From: Andrena cerasifolii
Taxonomy: Eukaryota > Arthropoda > Insecta > Hymenoptera > Andrenidae
Length of the DNA: 64,000 bases
Direction: 5' to 3'
Assembly: GCF_050908995.1 (NCBI RefSeq)
Contig: NC_135118.1
Location: forward strand, 19,477,501-19,541,500
Part shown: positions 44,317 through 59,300 of the stretch, in pieces
Layout: the number at the start of each line of letters is the position of its first letter
How positions within the stretch are numbered: position 1 is the first letter of the stretch
Made by a program: the position numbers and the translations under genes
The notes under the pieces: model-generated
Told to the model about the DNA's origin: nothing
Database searches by the model: none
The model's input: the letters and a program-made list of their open reading frames with translations, nothing else

Positions 44317-47312
44317 TTTCTGGCAACTGCGCGACAAAACAGTGCCGTGATTAAATAGCGGGGCCCTTTTCTGCACCCTGCGTTTACAAACGGACAACGT
44401 TTCTCTTCTCGAACGACATTATCTCGACGCGGTATGGCAAGCCGACGTATTCACGTCACGCTTTCATCTGTGTGTCGCTAATTGTAATTCGTAGTCGCTC
44501 GTCACTCCCTTTCCCCACTGCGTGATTAACGAATATCTTCATACTGGCTCCTATTGGCCAATCCCTACACATTCGCGATACGAACGGCGCGCGCTAAAAA
44601 TACGGGGATCACGTGATAGATTTTAAACGTTAAATTAAGACAATTACATATACACGCGTACGTTTTGTTTGCAAATAAATAAGCATTGAAATATAGGTCA
44701 CTTAGCGCGATGCGCCTTTGGCTTTTTAATCGCGGCACAGATTTTAAAATCACTTTCGAAGGAGCCGCTTCCGCGCGATTCTTTTCGTAGTGCGTTCAAA
44801 TGTTTGTAGCCGGGGGCTTCCTGAATTCGAAAGTTTCAAGTAACGTCTTTTCGTTGGGATAACGTTGACTTACCGTTCGAAGGAATTAGTTGGATTCAAT
44901 GATTACGAAGTGGTTTATGCTACTTAATTTGAAACTTCTACGTGTAAACGAAGAATATGCACTGGAATTTCTTCTTCAGTTCCATCGAGATAAAAGGTAA
45001 TACTTGTATGCATTAATTATTACTGAAAGATCGAGCGAAAGATTTGACGAGATCGTACAAGTTTTTAATAATGAATTACATCTGGAAAACACTGGTTCTA
45101 AATTTTATTACGGTAAATACATGGTAATTACAGATGTACGTATACATAAATTCATAATTTACTGTAGTAAAGAAATGCAGCTTCTTTTATGGACATATAT
45201 AACAGCGCAATTAACTAAAATAAGTATATGTAACATTCTGACGGAATCATAAACAGAAGCTGTAATGATCGATTGGATCATACTTAGATCAATTTTGCAC
45301 AAGCTACGATACTACTTCAGTTACTTTCTTTAACGAGACTAGTTTCACTTGTAACGTAGTTGAACGGTTTCATAAGGATGGTCAGAGAGAATCAAATTGA
45401 ACGCACAGGTTGTCGATTTCTCATTCGCACAATTTACTTTCAATTATTTATGTTGCACAATTCCACTTTGTAGGCACGCACGATTGCTAAAATCGTAATA
45501 GACTCCTTGAAATTAAGATCGGACGTCACAATTGAGAGACAAGCCGAGGCAGTTAATTATTTTCTTGTATAATTACGAGGCACATCGTATAAAGTATTTA
45601 GAGTAGTAAGAGGGGTAACTAAGTCTACAAGATCAGTTTCTTGCACCGCAGAATCGTGAAATCAACAACTATTGATGACTACTCTCAGTGGAAGAGATTC
45701 GAGAGAAGACTAGTATCGATCTTGAAAATATTAAATAAGGATACATTAAAAAGAAAAACTGTTTAGTTGATTACACGAAGTCCAACTAAATGATACTAGA
45801 TATTATTATCTAGTATGCTTTAGTCTTCGCTTCGAGTTACCGTTACCTAGAATTGCTCAGTTTTAAGGGAAACATTTATTTTTCACATTTCAATCTTATT
45901 TGCTTGAATTTCACTGTAGCCTAAACGGTTTACAACTATATATAGCTTATCAGCACATCTTCTACAACGGTGTTTTAATATTCTCTAATACACAGACATA
46001 TTTTTACATGGTAGATTATTAATTTAAATTCTTATTTAAATGGCAATGACGATTAGAACGACCGCTACGCTTCCTACTTACATTTTGTGAAATTTTTTCC
46101 CATTAGAATCTACAGAGAAACTTCTTTATTGCAGTTGCGTGTATACTCTATTATTGTGTTTTTACATATCAGTTAATTGTTTAAATATCTAGCATCTCGG
46201 GCAGAAAAGTTGGCAGCTCGCTTCGATGTATGTAACTGACTGTGTAGATTATTATGAATGTCAAAGGAAATTGAAGGCTGACTTTAACGCCTTCTTTTCT
46301 GATTATAAATATAAGTTCATTTTCCAATCGTAGTTATATTTCATACAAAACTTTACACGTTCGTGGCTTATCAGTATTTCATAATTTCTCGTACATTTTG
46401 TTCAGCAGTCTCTTTGTAAACATAAAAATAGATTTATACATCTTATTGGATTATGGAATATAGATATTATTCGTACAGGTATATATATATATATACGCAT
46501 ACATGCACACGAATAATACATATATCGTAATGCACGTCATTGTAATGCAAAAGGTATTTACTATATCACTTCATCATTAGTTATCCTATTCGATTGCAAA
46601 ATACAACCTCGTATGTCTGCAATAATCAAATTTATGTATGTATAATGATTACATTTCGATCGATTCACATGAAAAGGCAGAGTGTTCTTCTCCGTGATAA
46701 ATTATTATTTCACAACTATGGTAAATGTTTCGCAATGACAAAATATATATGTATTCACAACGTTCTTTTTCAAATCCGTATGTCACATTGTATTTCTGTA
46801 CAGGTCGCACGATATATGTGTGCAATAATTTTCATTACAATTATATAAATATTATTAATCGTATAGTTCTGCTCATGATTAGCCTTACCTTAAGATTTAA
46901 GGAATAAAGATCGAGTGTCGTTTATGATACAATTCCATGTGCTCCAGCAATTTCAAAATACATAATGTATAATACATAAATCGTGTATACTGTCAATGAA
47001 CGAACGTTATTAAAAACGTGTTACGAAGTCTGCGACTCGAAATAAAACTATTAAGTTCGTGATTTAAAACAGAAAGGTTGGTCCGTGTCTTCGAAGGCCA
47101 ATATCGTATAAGCGTGATTCGTTTATACGCGATAAAAGACTTAAAACGCAATGTATAATTCGGTATGCATTAAAAATTACAGGCAACTTACGACTCGAAC
47201 CATACTAGTTATCGTTTGCTTCTTATTTACAGTATCGTCAATTTCGTCATTTCTTAAAATTCGGTAATGAAAAATATAGAATGGAGTATATGTACAGATA
47301 ATGCGATTCCTA
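44317..47312. other. intergenic: RhoGAP promoter and Mical 3' UTR
   Basis: Up to about 44.8 kb the sequence is GC-richer, as expected for the RhoGAP promoter upstream of the minus-strand ATG at 44316. From 44.9 kb to the Mical stop (47313) it is AT-rich; part must be Mical 3' UTR, and several minus-strand AATAAA words exist (for example near 46126). No other gene or repeat recognised; a short TA dinucleotide run is at about 46482-46494. Confidence 0.4.
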
Positions 47313-50300
47313 TTAAACTGAATACTTAGGGCCAGATTTTTTAATTGGCGTTAATCTGAGGCCTTTAGCCAACATTTGAGCTTCAAGGTCGCGATCTTCA
47401 TCTTGATACCTAAAAGAAAAGTACGTTTCTATTAACTGCTAGATGTCACATTCGGATTGTTCATGTCATTGAAATGGATAACGGCTATATTTCGTGCAGG
47501 TAAAAGGTTACGATTATCGATTAAACGTAAAAGCAACAAAATGTTTAAATGATCCTTTCGAGTGAGAACAAATTATTAATCACCATTTATTGAATATCTT
47601 TCTGTCTGTGAAAATATACAATATACTTCCATTCGTTTCTTTTTTTTTTTTTTTAAATATGTGTTGAGATATGTGTTTAGGAAATAATTACCATAAACAC
47701 ATACAACAATATATTTTATTCTTTTCGGAGTGTCTGTTAAAGGACAGCTTAAAATTTAACAACAGTTACATCACTATAATTCTAATGATGCTATATTTTT
47801 TAACTCTGTACACGGCTAAAAATAGTTTTAAGTACAACTAAAATATATTCATTCTTACATTGGCACTACAATACAGTCATGTACGTGAACACGCCACTTT
47901 ATCACGATGCAAAGAAAACAAAAAATTTTGTAAAAGAAAAGAGTAAAGAAAATAGTGTATATAGGAATGACCATGCGTACTTGAAATATGAAAGAGGGCT
48001 CAAAAAAAAAAAAAGAAAGAAAAACGAGTCCATGCTTTCATGACATGCGTAATAAATTAAAAATTGCTGGCCAATAAAAGAAACTGTATAGAGAGCGCTA
48101 CTCTGTTCATTAGTTCTGATTATATAAACAGAACATGTACTGCATTGTAATGAAAGGTAATATTTAGTACTAAATTTCATAATATAATGATACGAGTTGT
48201 ATTCAAAATTCATTAAAAAAAAAAAAATCAAATCCGAGATAGTATCTTATTGCACTTATGAAATGCGAGCGATGATTAAGTATCACTTTTAAAATTAAAG
48301 CGAATACAAAAATAAAAACGAGTATCAGGATGTGAAAAATGTTAAAGGCCCTTTGTTAACAAAGAATTCTATTACGTTAGTGAAAAAGAAGTATACGAGT
48401 AAAATGACTATCAGAGTGAGCACAAGTGATGTCTCATTGAATTCGTGAGAGAAAAGATTAGGCACGTGCGAGGAACAGGCAACTGTATGTGTAGGGAAAT
48501 GGGTTAATGCTTGGCATGTAGATTTACACCACCTTTGTCGCTCTTCTTCTAAAAGGGCGATCAGCGAATCCCGTTTCGCTACTATCTCCAACATTTCTGT
48601 CAAAATCTCCCCTTCCTTTTTCACGTCGGCACTGGTCTTTTTATCATCTGGAAAATTTAAACAAATTTTGCAAAATGATTTGGTAAAAGGACATTTAACC
48701 CCTCGTGATCACACCGGGTGTATCGCACTCCAAAAGCAATTTTCGAGTTCAAATTTCGCGTCTTTATGACCTCCAAAGCGGATTCATCGTGAAAAAAAAA
48801 ATAAAAATGAAAATATCGCTTTTTTCTGCAAGCGCGAAAAGTTAAAAGATTGAAAAATACGAAAATGGTAACTGAAAAATGACGCTGGGGTGCAATGAAC
48901 CCCATGTGACCAATTTGTGATTGTAAGAAGGTGTGATCACGGAGGTTTGAGAGACTTCGTGGTAATGCGTTGAAATATTAACCATCATCAGCTAAACGTT
49001 CCCGCAATTCTTGCTGCAGTCTTTCGTGGCGATCTTCAAGCTGAACCTCTTGAGCTCGTACCAAAAGTTCCTTCTCGTATCTGCGCAATTCCGTGCGGTC
49101 TTTCATGAGATCAAACCACTCCCTGAGTAAATCCGCTTCTTCTCGATCGGAGCACTCTAGATGTTAGAAACGTTCTTCGTTTAAATATCTGCATCGAAAT
49201 CTTTGATAATGACAGCGGCTCATCTTACCTCCCTCTCCACGAAGAGCTTTTTCAACGCTGACACCTCTACTTTCTAATTCTCTTTGTTTCACTTCCGTTT
49301 CTTCTAGTTTCCTTTGGATTTCTTGAGCCATACGCAGCCTTTAAAATATCCATAATTTTAATTTTCGAACGACTCTTGTACGAGGAATTATTACATTATT
49401 AAGTGTTGAGAATATAAGATATTCTCGTGCGCATACCTTTTCAATTGTGCTTGCCTAGCTATACGTTTAGTGGTCTTTGATTTACGAGAAATACTATTGC
49501 ACGATCCTTCTGTCACTGTGACCTTCTGCATGCACGATGCTGACACTGCTGTTGTCTTTGTATCATCTTCTGATAAACTATCATCTGTCAAGTTCAATAC
49601 AAAGTGTGAGAAACAAACTTCTTTTACTTGATATATGTATGTGATATATTGATGTCATTAATACCTGATACTTGTGAAGTAGGAATGGTGTAATTAAGCG
49701 GAGGCGGTGGAATTGGCGGTGGATTCTCATTTAGGACGTTTCTTGTGAGCATACTCTCGCAAACACTTTTTGGTCTTGCATTAGTCTTTGGCGGTGCGAT
49801 CTTATCAAGCTGAAAAAAGAATTTTCTGTAATACTGCTTTTCATATAACACTACGTTTGATAGATATGAAAAAGTTAGATCGCTTCTGAAATTAAAACAT
49901 ATAGTTTCAACATTGAAAATAGAAACTGCAATGATAAAAAGACACTATTAAACTAGTGTAAGCTCAACCACATAAAGTTAACGCAGTTACAAAACACACA
50001 CACACACACTTAATTGAACATATATGATTATGTAACTAACATAGATCTGGCATTTAACATCTGACACATATAAATATCCGATTGATAGTGTAATAAATTG
50101 AATTGTACATTGCGAGGAAGCTTAACAAGAAATTAAGGAAACCTCTCATTCGCCTTTCTACAAACAATACTTTCTCAACATTTACATTTGTACGCTCGTG
50201 TTAAGAGCAATTTGATTAAAGCATACAAAGGATGAACGTACTGAAATAAGTAATCTATATATGCTAACGAATAGCATGCTTGCTGTCCAGGAAAATGGTT

Positions 50301-53300
50301 ACTACAAGAACTCAACAACTCTACGTTATAAATAAAGTTTAACACAGCTTATGCTGATTAATGTGTTACCCTTTGAAAGCAGACGAGAAAATGCAGCAAA
50401 CGAAAATAAAATTATAGTACCTGCACGATATACAATAGCGAATACAAATAGTGGCATAAGAAAGCTAATACTGGAAAAATTAGTATCAATGACTTATGAG
50501 TTGCTTACATCTGACCCTTCCGAATACGATTTACATAACTGAAACATTTTAGAATCCAATTAGTGGAGAGAAAGTCAGGAATACGTTCGCTCTATACAAT
50601 GGGAGAAACGTAGAGTGTACCAAAGGGAAGAGAGACTGCGTACGTACTTTGCTTTTCGATTTAGATGTCAGGCGGAACATAGACAATTTGTCTTTCTGAT
50701 TGGACGGCGAAGGTGAGGACTCCTTTTTGAAGAAGAAATCTGACACCGCTTGAATGATGCTTTTCCTTCTTTCTGGATCCTTGGTTTTCTGTTTCTTGTC
50801 TCTTTTCAAAACAGTAGCAGAGTCATTCTTCGATTTCGGAGGGTTACCAGTATGTAGCAGCTCGTCCATTGATTTTGCATTGGCAACGGTCAGACCTGAG
50901 ATATTTATTGCCTCTGCTATAGCCTTCACATTGTCCGTGCTCTTGCTCGTCTGCAGCTTCAAACCAGTTTTGTTTGCTCCAAAACTATAAAGTCTCGGTC
51001 GAGCTTCAGATGGCACATCCTCTTTACTCTTCTTCTCCTCCATCGAGAGTTGCCTTCGTGCCACCTTCATCCTCAGTTCCTTAATCCTGTCTCCCGGGCT
51101 GAGACCTAAGTCCTCGTCGCTCTTCAATCTAGCTCTTTCTCTAGCATCCTGCCGGGCCTTCTCTGCTGTTCTCTTCGCCTCTTCATGTTTTAACCTTGGT
51201 GGCGCAATCGGTGTCCTAAACATCTTCTCTGCTTCGTTATCTGCCTTGACTGATGCGGCATTCTCAGAAGGCTGGATCTCACTTCTGCCATTTTCACTGT
51301 ACGCGTCCTTTCCAGTCTCCGTCTTCCAAACAAACTGCTGTGGCTCTCGAGACGTTTCTGTTTCCAGAGATTTCTTAGCCTCAGCAAAAGTAGTTCGCAG
51401 AGGACTGTTCGTCGGTGTTACCATGGGCGTGGGTACAAATCTATTAACAGGAGAAGCATTGAGAGCCGGTGGCCTTATTGGTGATAGAACAGGGGTAGAA
51501 TTGAAAGAGGACGCCCTGGCAGCTCTTCTTGCTTTCTTCTCTGCGGACTTCTGTTTATGGGCCTCTACTTTGTCCATCAACAAGTCTTGTATCACGTTCT
51601 TCTGCTTAGACCTCTCCCTTGTAATTTCTTCCAACTTTCTTGAGGTAGTTGGAGAATTAAAACTATTATTCACCGCAGTCTCCTGGCTCTTGATTTCTTC
51701 AGCTATCATTTCGGCGGTACGAGCTTGTATAGAACTCTTCGAATTTTTCCTCTTTGATTTCCTGATGTCTATAGAGTCTTTGGCGTTGCTGAACTCAGCG
51801 ATCCTAGATTGTAGGCGCTTCACGTACTCCAGGTAATCAGGATTACTAGAATCCGCGACTGTTTTTGCTTGCTCTTCCTGAATTGGTGCTTGAGCTTGAG
51901 TGGGAACTATGGAGACTTGTGGGTTCACTGGACTAGCGAGGATTGTAATTACCTCACTGGTCGTAGTGTCTTCAGCTGGCTCGACGATCAGCAAACTATC
52001 TTCCTCCATCGAGTGAAATAGTTCCTTGTTCACTGCCTCCGCAACAGGCTGGTCCTTTTGCCCGCCGTTCGACTTTGTCTCCGTGTTTGCTGCAGCTTCG
52101 TTCTTCAATTTGTTCGCGACATCATTTAACTTGTTCATTACGTCGTCCATCGTGACTGGGTTTATCTCTATCACGTTTCTGTCGTAGTACGCTTCTTCTT
52201 CCGAATCATTCTCCAATTCCAATTTAGCTATAGGAGCGTCAATGTGCAATTTGTCCCTTGTAACCACTGGCATAGGTGTGCTCTTAATGTTCACGAACTC
52301 GACGTACCCTCTGTTCTTCAGCATCACCATATTCGAAGCGTCCTGCAGACTATCATCCAACAGCGAGTCGTTATCAGTATCCATGAAGTCTATGTTCTCG
52401 CCATTGGCCAGAAGCTTCGACGTATTGTTCGTAGGAATGTCCATTTGCCTATCCAATTTGAAGGAATCCAAGTCCATGTCTGTTAGGTCCTCCTGTTTCG
52501 CTATCGTGATGGGAGTGTAACTAATCTTGGTAGAATCGGATAATTTGGTAGCGTTCCTTCTCGTGGTTATATATTCGGGATTGATGTTGAACTCCACGTC
52601 TCGCAAGTCGTCCGAGACCAGAACCTCTCCATCTCGAGCCCACTCCGAGAACTCAGTCTCGGTAAGTGCTGCCGTAGTTACATCATTCTCTTCGGAGTCG
52701 TCGTGCTTGTTGGACACAGCAGAGGCTACTGAGGTCGGGCTACTGCAATTACTGGCGCTCTTCTTACCATCGTCCTGCAACTCTAACTGTTCGATCTCGT
52801 TCTTCACCAGTTCCAGCTCAAGCGACGTTTTGTTCACGCGAACAATCGAGTCTGGAGCTGCGGCGGTGATGTTCCTGTTCAACTCTTTGTCTCGTAATAG
52901 CGAATACTCTATGGAGTCAGGTTCGAATGACTGGCCGTCGTCGAAGTCTTTACATTTGTCCGCCTCCTCGTCCAACAGTAGATCCCCGTCTGTGCTGTGA
53001 ATCTGTAAACGCGGAGGGGACAAGTTCGCAGTGAGCAGTTGCTGGTTCTGCTTCCTCTGCTCCGCTTCGTCGTCGCTGGACGACAAGGAATCGCTGTCTA
53101 TTTCTGAATCTCCAGAGCTAGCGGCTTCCTTTGTCTTCTCCTTGTTCTTACTCCAGTCCACTTGGGGCACGATGATGGAGGTCTCGTGCAGAGGGCTTCG
53201 CGGCCGAAAACCATTCGTTTCATCTACATTCGCTGTAAAATTGCTTTCCACCTTCTGAGAGTTCTTCACGTTTTCCAATACCTCCGAGCTTTTAACCGTC

Positions 53301-56300
53301 GCGCTCACTTGACTAGATGCCACTTGCTCCTTACTCGGCTCTTTCTCAGCCGCGTTCTTGGACTCGTTACAAACTATACTAGGAGCGGTCTTTGACTTAA
53401 GAATACTTGTCTCCTTCACTAAATCTGGTAGCTGGGTCTTGGATATTTCAGGCAAAATCCTAGCTTTGTAAATGGGATTGTCGTTGTTCAATAGATTCTG
53501 GGGGGAACCGTTGACGGTGCGTGTTCGCGCGGGTGATGCTGAGAACAGATTCGTGGGCGATATCAGAGACAGTTGAGTATTGCTCGACCGTAGTTTGCTC
53601 GTTCCCTGCAGGAACGCTTGCATCGTAGGACTCGGCTCCGGAGCTGGATTCAACAGCTTCTGATGCTGAGAAATGGCATCTGTCAGGTTTCGTAACTGAG
53701 TGTCCACGTTTGACGCTGACCCAGACTTCATGACGGAACCTCCGAAAGCTGCGCTGCCAAGCAAGTATTTCTTCTTCAGCTCCAAAGACAATTTAGATGC
53801 AATACCTTCCGTAGAGTGAGTTCGATTCAATAAATAGTCCCCTTTACGTGGGTTTAGTAATGGAGCTCTGTTTGTACTGTTGGACCCTGGTACATTTGAG
53901 TTACTTTCCTTCTCTGTGCGAGAAGGATTCACAGTATGGTCCGTTTTCATTAACTGTGGCTTCGCGCCCGGATCTCTATCCTGCTTTAGGTTTCCATTTA
54001 CTGACGATATAACTTTGCTCTTCACTTGAACTTTCTTAGCTTCTACGTAGTGCCCTCTGGTCTTGCGGACGTAGGAATCGTTGATCGTTATTTCCGGGAT
54101 TTCGTGCTGGGTAGGAGTGGTGCCATCGTGCTCAAATTCGGAGTCGGTTGATATTTCTGTGGCCGAGTTCTCCTCGCTCTCTTCTGACGTACCATCGTTA
54201 GAGGCAACCTGCGGAGAACAGATAACTGTTAATAGACGAAAGACGATAGCATAAACATCAGGTGTTACTACAAAACAGAAACTCATTTTTAGTGTATTAG
54301 TGAAACGGAAAATGAAATGCCAAGAAATACAATGCAGTAGATCATAACAATCCTCTGTACGTGGAAGTTTATCAACTATCTTTAACTATTTTCGCTTGCC
54401 GCAGGTTGATAGCGTGATAGTAAAAGAATTAACAGCGATATGAACGTATTAAAAACACGTATAATATTCCTGACTGACATAGTGAGATTTTTAATAAAGT
54501 ATTGGCTGGTGGTAATTTGAAAATTAATATGAATTGGTAAGTTACATTGCCAGTTTCAGCATAAACACTAAACCAAGCACAAACAATTAATCGGTTTGAG
54601 TCACTGTTAATTTCAAATTAGTCGAATAGATCACTCCAATCATATATAAAAATGTCTTTACCTTTTTGTCAATGGCCTTGGGTACTTTAAAAAGATACAT
54701 CACCATCAGCCAACGTACAAGTAATATCTATGTTTTTTTACTTTATTAACATATCTCACAGAATTTCCCTAAATGTAAACCGTAAAACTGAAAAGTACAC
54801 TCTCGCAGAGATATAACAAGCGTGTTCATAGATTGGTTCGCCATACTTAATGCACTCGTATATGTTGTATGAATTAATTGCTCTACATGCGCTAAGACAC
54901 TACACATTTATCTTTCCTCGATCGATCATTCTTAGGAGGTATGGATTTCGTAGATTCACATTGGTCGGATTTCATTGATGGAAGAGACTTCGCGGGATGA
55001 GAATGTTTCTGTTCCGCAGAAGTGTTTCCTATTGTATTCGAAAGTTCGTTCGCTTCATTACTATTGCCGGCTACTCCAACAGAATGTTGTAGCTCATTGG
55101 TTCCTGTGTGTATTGTATTTCTGTCTGTATCAGTAACAATGTCTGGTACAGTTAATCTTTCATTGATTATGGTAGAACTTGATTGCACAGTGGAGGTAGA
55201 TTCTTCTAATAAAGGGGCAACGACAGATCTCCTTTTCGCAGATCTTTTTCTCGCTGGAATTTCAGGAATAGATTGCACACTGCAAATAGGAGATTTCGCC
55301 GAAGAACTTAATTCGTGTTGTACATGCTTTCTTTCTGGTCTCTTTGGAGCTTCGTCCACTGCATCCGATAAAACTGTATTATTACCTATATTTATTTTGT
55401 CCGCCTGTTTCGGCGCTTCAATGATTTGTTCGACAACTTTAACTTTTGCGAGCAATTCAGATGGAAAGCTTGTTAACTCGTAAGAAGATTTTGAGTTCTT
55501 ATGTAACACACCGGCTTCATTAGCAGTTTCTTTTCTCGTGTTTAGTGTACTGTCGCTTGCATACATAGCGTTAGTTTTATCAATATGTGTTACCTTAACT
55601 TTATTGAGTTGTGGTGTCAGCGTTACCTGTTTCGCATTAGTTTCAACTTTTTTATGAGAATTAACCGTGGTAGCTGTTTTATCTTCACGTAAGTTGACGT
55701 TCATGGCGATATTGTCAAGTAGTGGAGTTAACACTGTTTGTCTCGCTTCACTTTTAATATCTTCACGAGAGTCGACTGTGTTTTCTGTCTTATCTCCATG
55801 TACCTTACTTTCTAAGGTACTCCGTTCTAAATTTATGTTCCCTTCGCTTATAGAATATGTTTGACGTGTAGAAATTTCATTATCTGATCTTTGAAGAGAT
55901 GACTTACGTTCTTCTCCTTTATTTCCATTCCCTACTACCTCATTTTGTTTATCCGTGCCTTCCAAACATAAATTCGTGGGCGGAGCTTGGAAATGTAGTT
56001 TAGGTTCTATGTCTTCGGTATCAATTGAAAATAGTTCACCCTTCGGTTCTATTTCTTCAATCTGGATATTAATAGCGTCAATATTGTTGTCACCCATGCT
56101 CACGCTTATATCATCCTTATTCTTAACTTCCCTGTCGCCGATAGCTGCTAAGTTCTCAGAAGATCCAGCTTTTGCAGTTGCAAAATATTTCATTATATCT
56201 TTCGCTTCAACCTTCGTAGACAACTTGGGTTTAATGTCTAATTCAACAATTTCCACGTCAGGCGAATTCTTATTTCGAGTCTTCGTCTTTTGTTTCGTCT

Positions 56301-59300
56301 CCTGTACAAAATACTTATTCATCTTCTTCTGAGCATTTTCCGTGGACAGTGGTCGAAGTTCACCCACCGGAATTTTGTTTCTCGCTTTCCTCTGCCGCAA
56401 GTCTCGCTTCAACTTGTCAAACGAACTGTTTCCGTCAGATTGGACTGGTTGGTGAAGAACTTTTTTGGGAACCGTTAATTTTGTAACTTCCACAGACGCC
56501 TTTTCTGATGGCCTTTCGTTCGTAGGCGACGGCGAAGTGATGGTTACAAGTGGAATTTGTTCGAGGTTTTTTATGAACAGTTTTAGTTTATTCCCCTTTT
56601 TGTTCAGCACGTCACCTCCGAATCCCTCACACTTTCTTGAGTCATCTGACTCCAATTCTTCTGCACTGCTTTTGTCCAGAGTATCAGACATGTACAATTC
56701 ATCGTACAAAGTTTCGGTCGACTTGTAAATTTCAGACGAGGAGGATGGCGATGATTGTCGACTGCGACTCGGGGAAGAAGTAATCAGATCCGGTAGTTTC
56801 TCCTTGAAACTTCCACTTTCTTCGGTGTTAAGCAGCATTGTATTATCATAACTAGTCTGACTAACTGGAATAGCATCTGGAAGCATAATTCCTGCAAACG
56901 CTGTTTGCAGTTCAGTATCCAATGTATTACTTGTTTCTGAAGTTACGACTAAACCAGAAGGTACATCATTCAATTCATTATTCACAGAAATTATGTTTCG
57001 AGTTGATTCGTTACGGACAAAGTTGATTATAGAATCGTCATTTATGAAAATTATTTTATCGCTTAATTCATTGCTGCCGATGCGATTCAGTTCAGAATTA
57101 GACTGACTACGTTCATCTTCGTTTGCCAATGCATTTGGGACTTCCTCGATTCTATTTGCACTCGAAAGAACATTTCCCTCGACTACACTCTCACGCTCTG
57201 CAATACATTCTTCCATGTTATCACTTTTATTTAAATAACCTTCCCCGACCAAACGATTGGAAGTGCCTAAAGAGGGGCCTGTATTGGCGATATTATTTAC
57301 CGCGTCAGCTGAAATTAAATCTAAGGAGAAATCAAGTATTGGAATTATGCTTCCACATGCTTCGCTCCGGGATGTGTTCCCTACTTGTTGACCCGTATTT
57401 GCTGTTAATATATCAGTCCTTAGTGTCTCTGTGTTCGACGAGCTCTGAATACGTTTAGGGTCAACAATGTCCTGATCAATTAAGGTATCACTGTTATTCG
57501 CCTCCTGGGAGGGCATTAAATTAGGGGCTTGCACAGAAATAGATTGGGGAAGTGCAAGTGACTCTTGAGTTACGTTATCTACAGAATCTTGTGAGATTTT
57601 CACCTCCGTTTCCGAACCAGTGTCCGTGTCGGAACTGCGGGTAGGATGTTTCAGCCAAACCTCCTGCTTTCTCAGCTCCCGAGCGCGTATGTCTTCTTCG
57701 TCTTCCGTGGCAGTTGTACTCTCGTCGTCTGTGTAACAACAGAAATGATCAGAACCATCTAGCAATATATTTATCCCGAATTCAACAAGATCACCTTACC
57801 TTCATTCGTATATTCGTCGCTGGAGTCCTCGTATTCGTTACTTCCGGTGTCAGACTGTCCCATCGCAGCGTGCGGATGGGAGTATCGCAACGTCCAATTC
57901 TTCGCGAGTTCAAGAGTTCCCTCAGTGGTTAATGGTTGGTCTATCGCCTCCTCGTACACCTCGTTATCATCTGAATCGCTGTTAGAATAATATATTGATG
58001 AACAGTTTCTGATACTCTCCACCTGTATTTTCAGGAGAAAACACTGACTTACCTCATGTCTGATATATCATCGCTAGAACCCATCTCTGCAGTGGAAGCA
58101 CCGAAATTTCTGTCGGTCCATTCATCCTCGTCCATTTGACTTTGGGGTTCTTCGGCATCCGATATGCCTGCCAAGTTCTCAAACTCTATTCTCTCAGGCG
58201 TTTGGCCACGATCGAGCAAGTCAAGGCCAACAACGCCCTCCAAAGGTATCTTCGCCTGGAAATAATGTTCCCGATTTATACCACCAGCCTCGACAGACTT
58301 GTGCACAGAATTTAAAGTTCGAACTATACCTTATCAGGCGTCTTCACGTTTACAGGCGCGTTTGGTATATTTTCTTTATTTAACGTCGCGAGCTTCTTCT
58401 TCTCCGAGCGAGCTTTTATCGTTCCTGAGAAGCCGAAGTGTTGCGTGCAATAGAATCGCCCTCCACTCTTGTCCCTATCGAATGTGTGATTCCCTGCGAT
58501 TGAAGAAGACAGTGGATAACAAACGGAATCACCTGCGCGACGTATTCTGTAAAATATAAGGCGAACTTCGAACCTATTCTTAATGAGGTAGAACAATATT
58601 CACAACGGAAACATCCGCGGTGGAAGAATTTCCCTTCGGCGCTAAGTCTCTCCATCAAGTACACCCTCTTGTTACAGAAATGGCACATCTCCGACCCTCC
58701 TTGTATAGGCAACGTTATCGTGGGTTTAATGTTCTACGAGAAAAATTTGAACGCGCGAGATTAGTAACGATCAACTTCAACGCTTCGATACAGAAGAATA
58801 TTAGTCAGCACATGGGTTTCTTAAATTCTAATCTTTTAGTGACATATTAAATCGTAACAAAGATATTACAGATGTCTGATATTTTAGTGAATAGTTTAGT
58901 AGAGGAAAAGGCTGTGCGTATGAGATTTATGGGATGTTTACTAATTACCGTACACTATGCTAATTCATCGAAATGCGTTTCTTATGAATCCTATGGAGAA
59001 GTAGGAACTAGTATTCACAGACAGACAGGCACATAGAACGAGTCGACTTTCTTCCAACCAAATACTGCACGAGATACAAATGATAGACTTCGGACACCTT
59101 GCTGACTACGTATCCTCGAGTACTGAAGTTTCTGGATAGTCGTATTTACCGATTTCTGCATCTTGGGCTCCGTGTCCTGACTTTTATTCGAAAACTGCTC
59201 AGCCATAGCTGAGACTTTATTGTACCCGAGCACATTACCCTCTTTGATCTTCCTGTCTATATTCTTCAGGGTATTGTCAATATCAGCGTACTTACTATCT

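Noticed and set aside
46482..46494. TA dinucleotide run and other short microsatellites (for example 49997-50008)
   Set aside because: Short simple repeats common in AT-rich insect DNA; no further information.
51246..51836. Plus-strand frame of 196 codons, and similar ones at 32003-32389, 17908-18516 and 55022-55483
   Set aside because: Antisense shadows of the low-complexity Mical, Claspin and TDG coding exons; rich in Ser/Leu as expected when Glu/Asp/Lys codons are read backwards.
54895..54906. Donor TGT/GTAGTG that would splice out the CVVS tail into the 54208 exon
   Set aside because: Phase fits, but the site lacks the usual -1 G and +5 G, and a poly(A) signal lies just beyond; kept only as an alternative.
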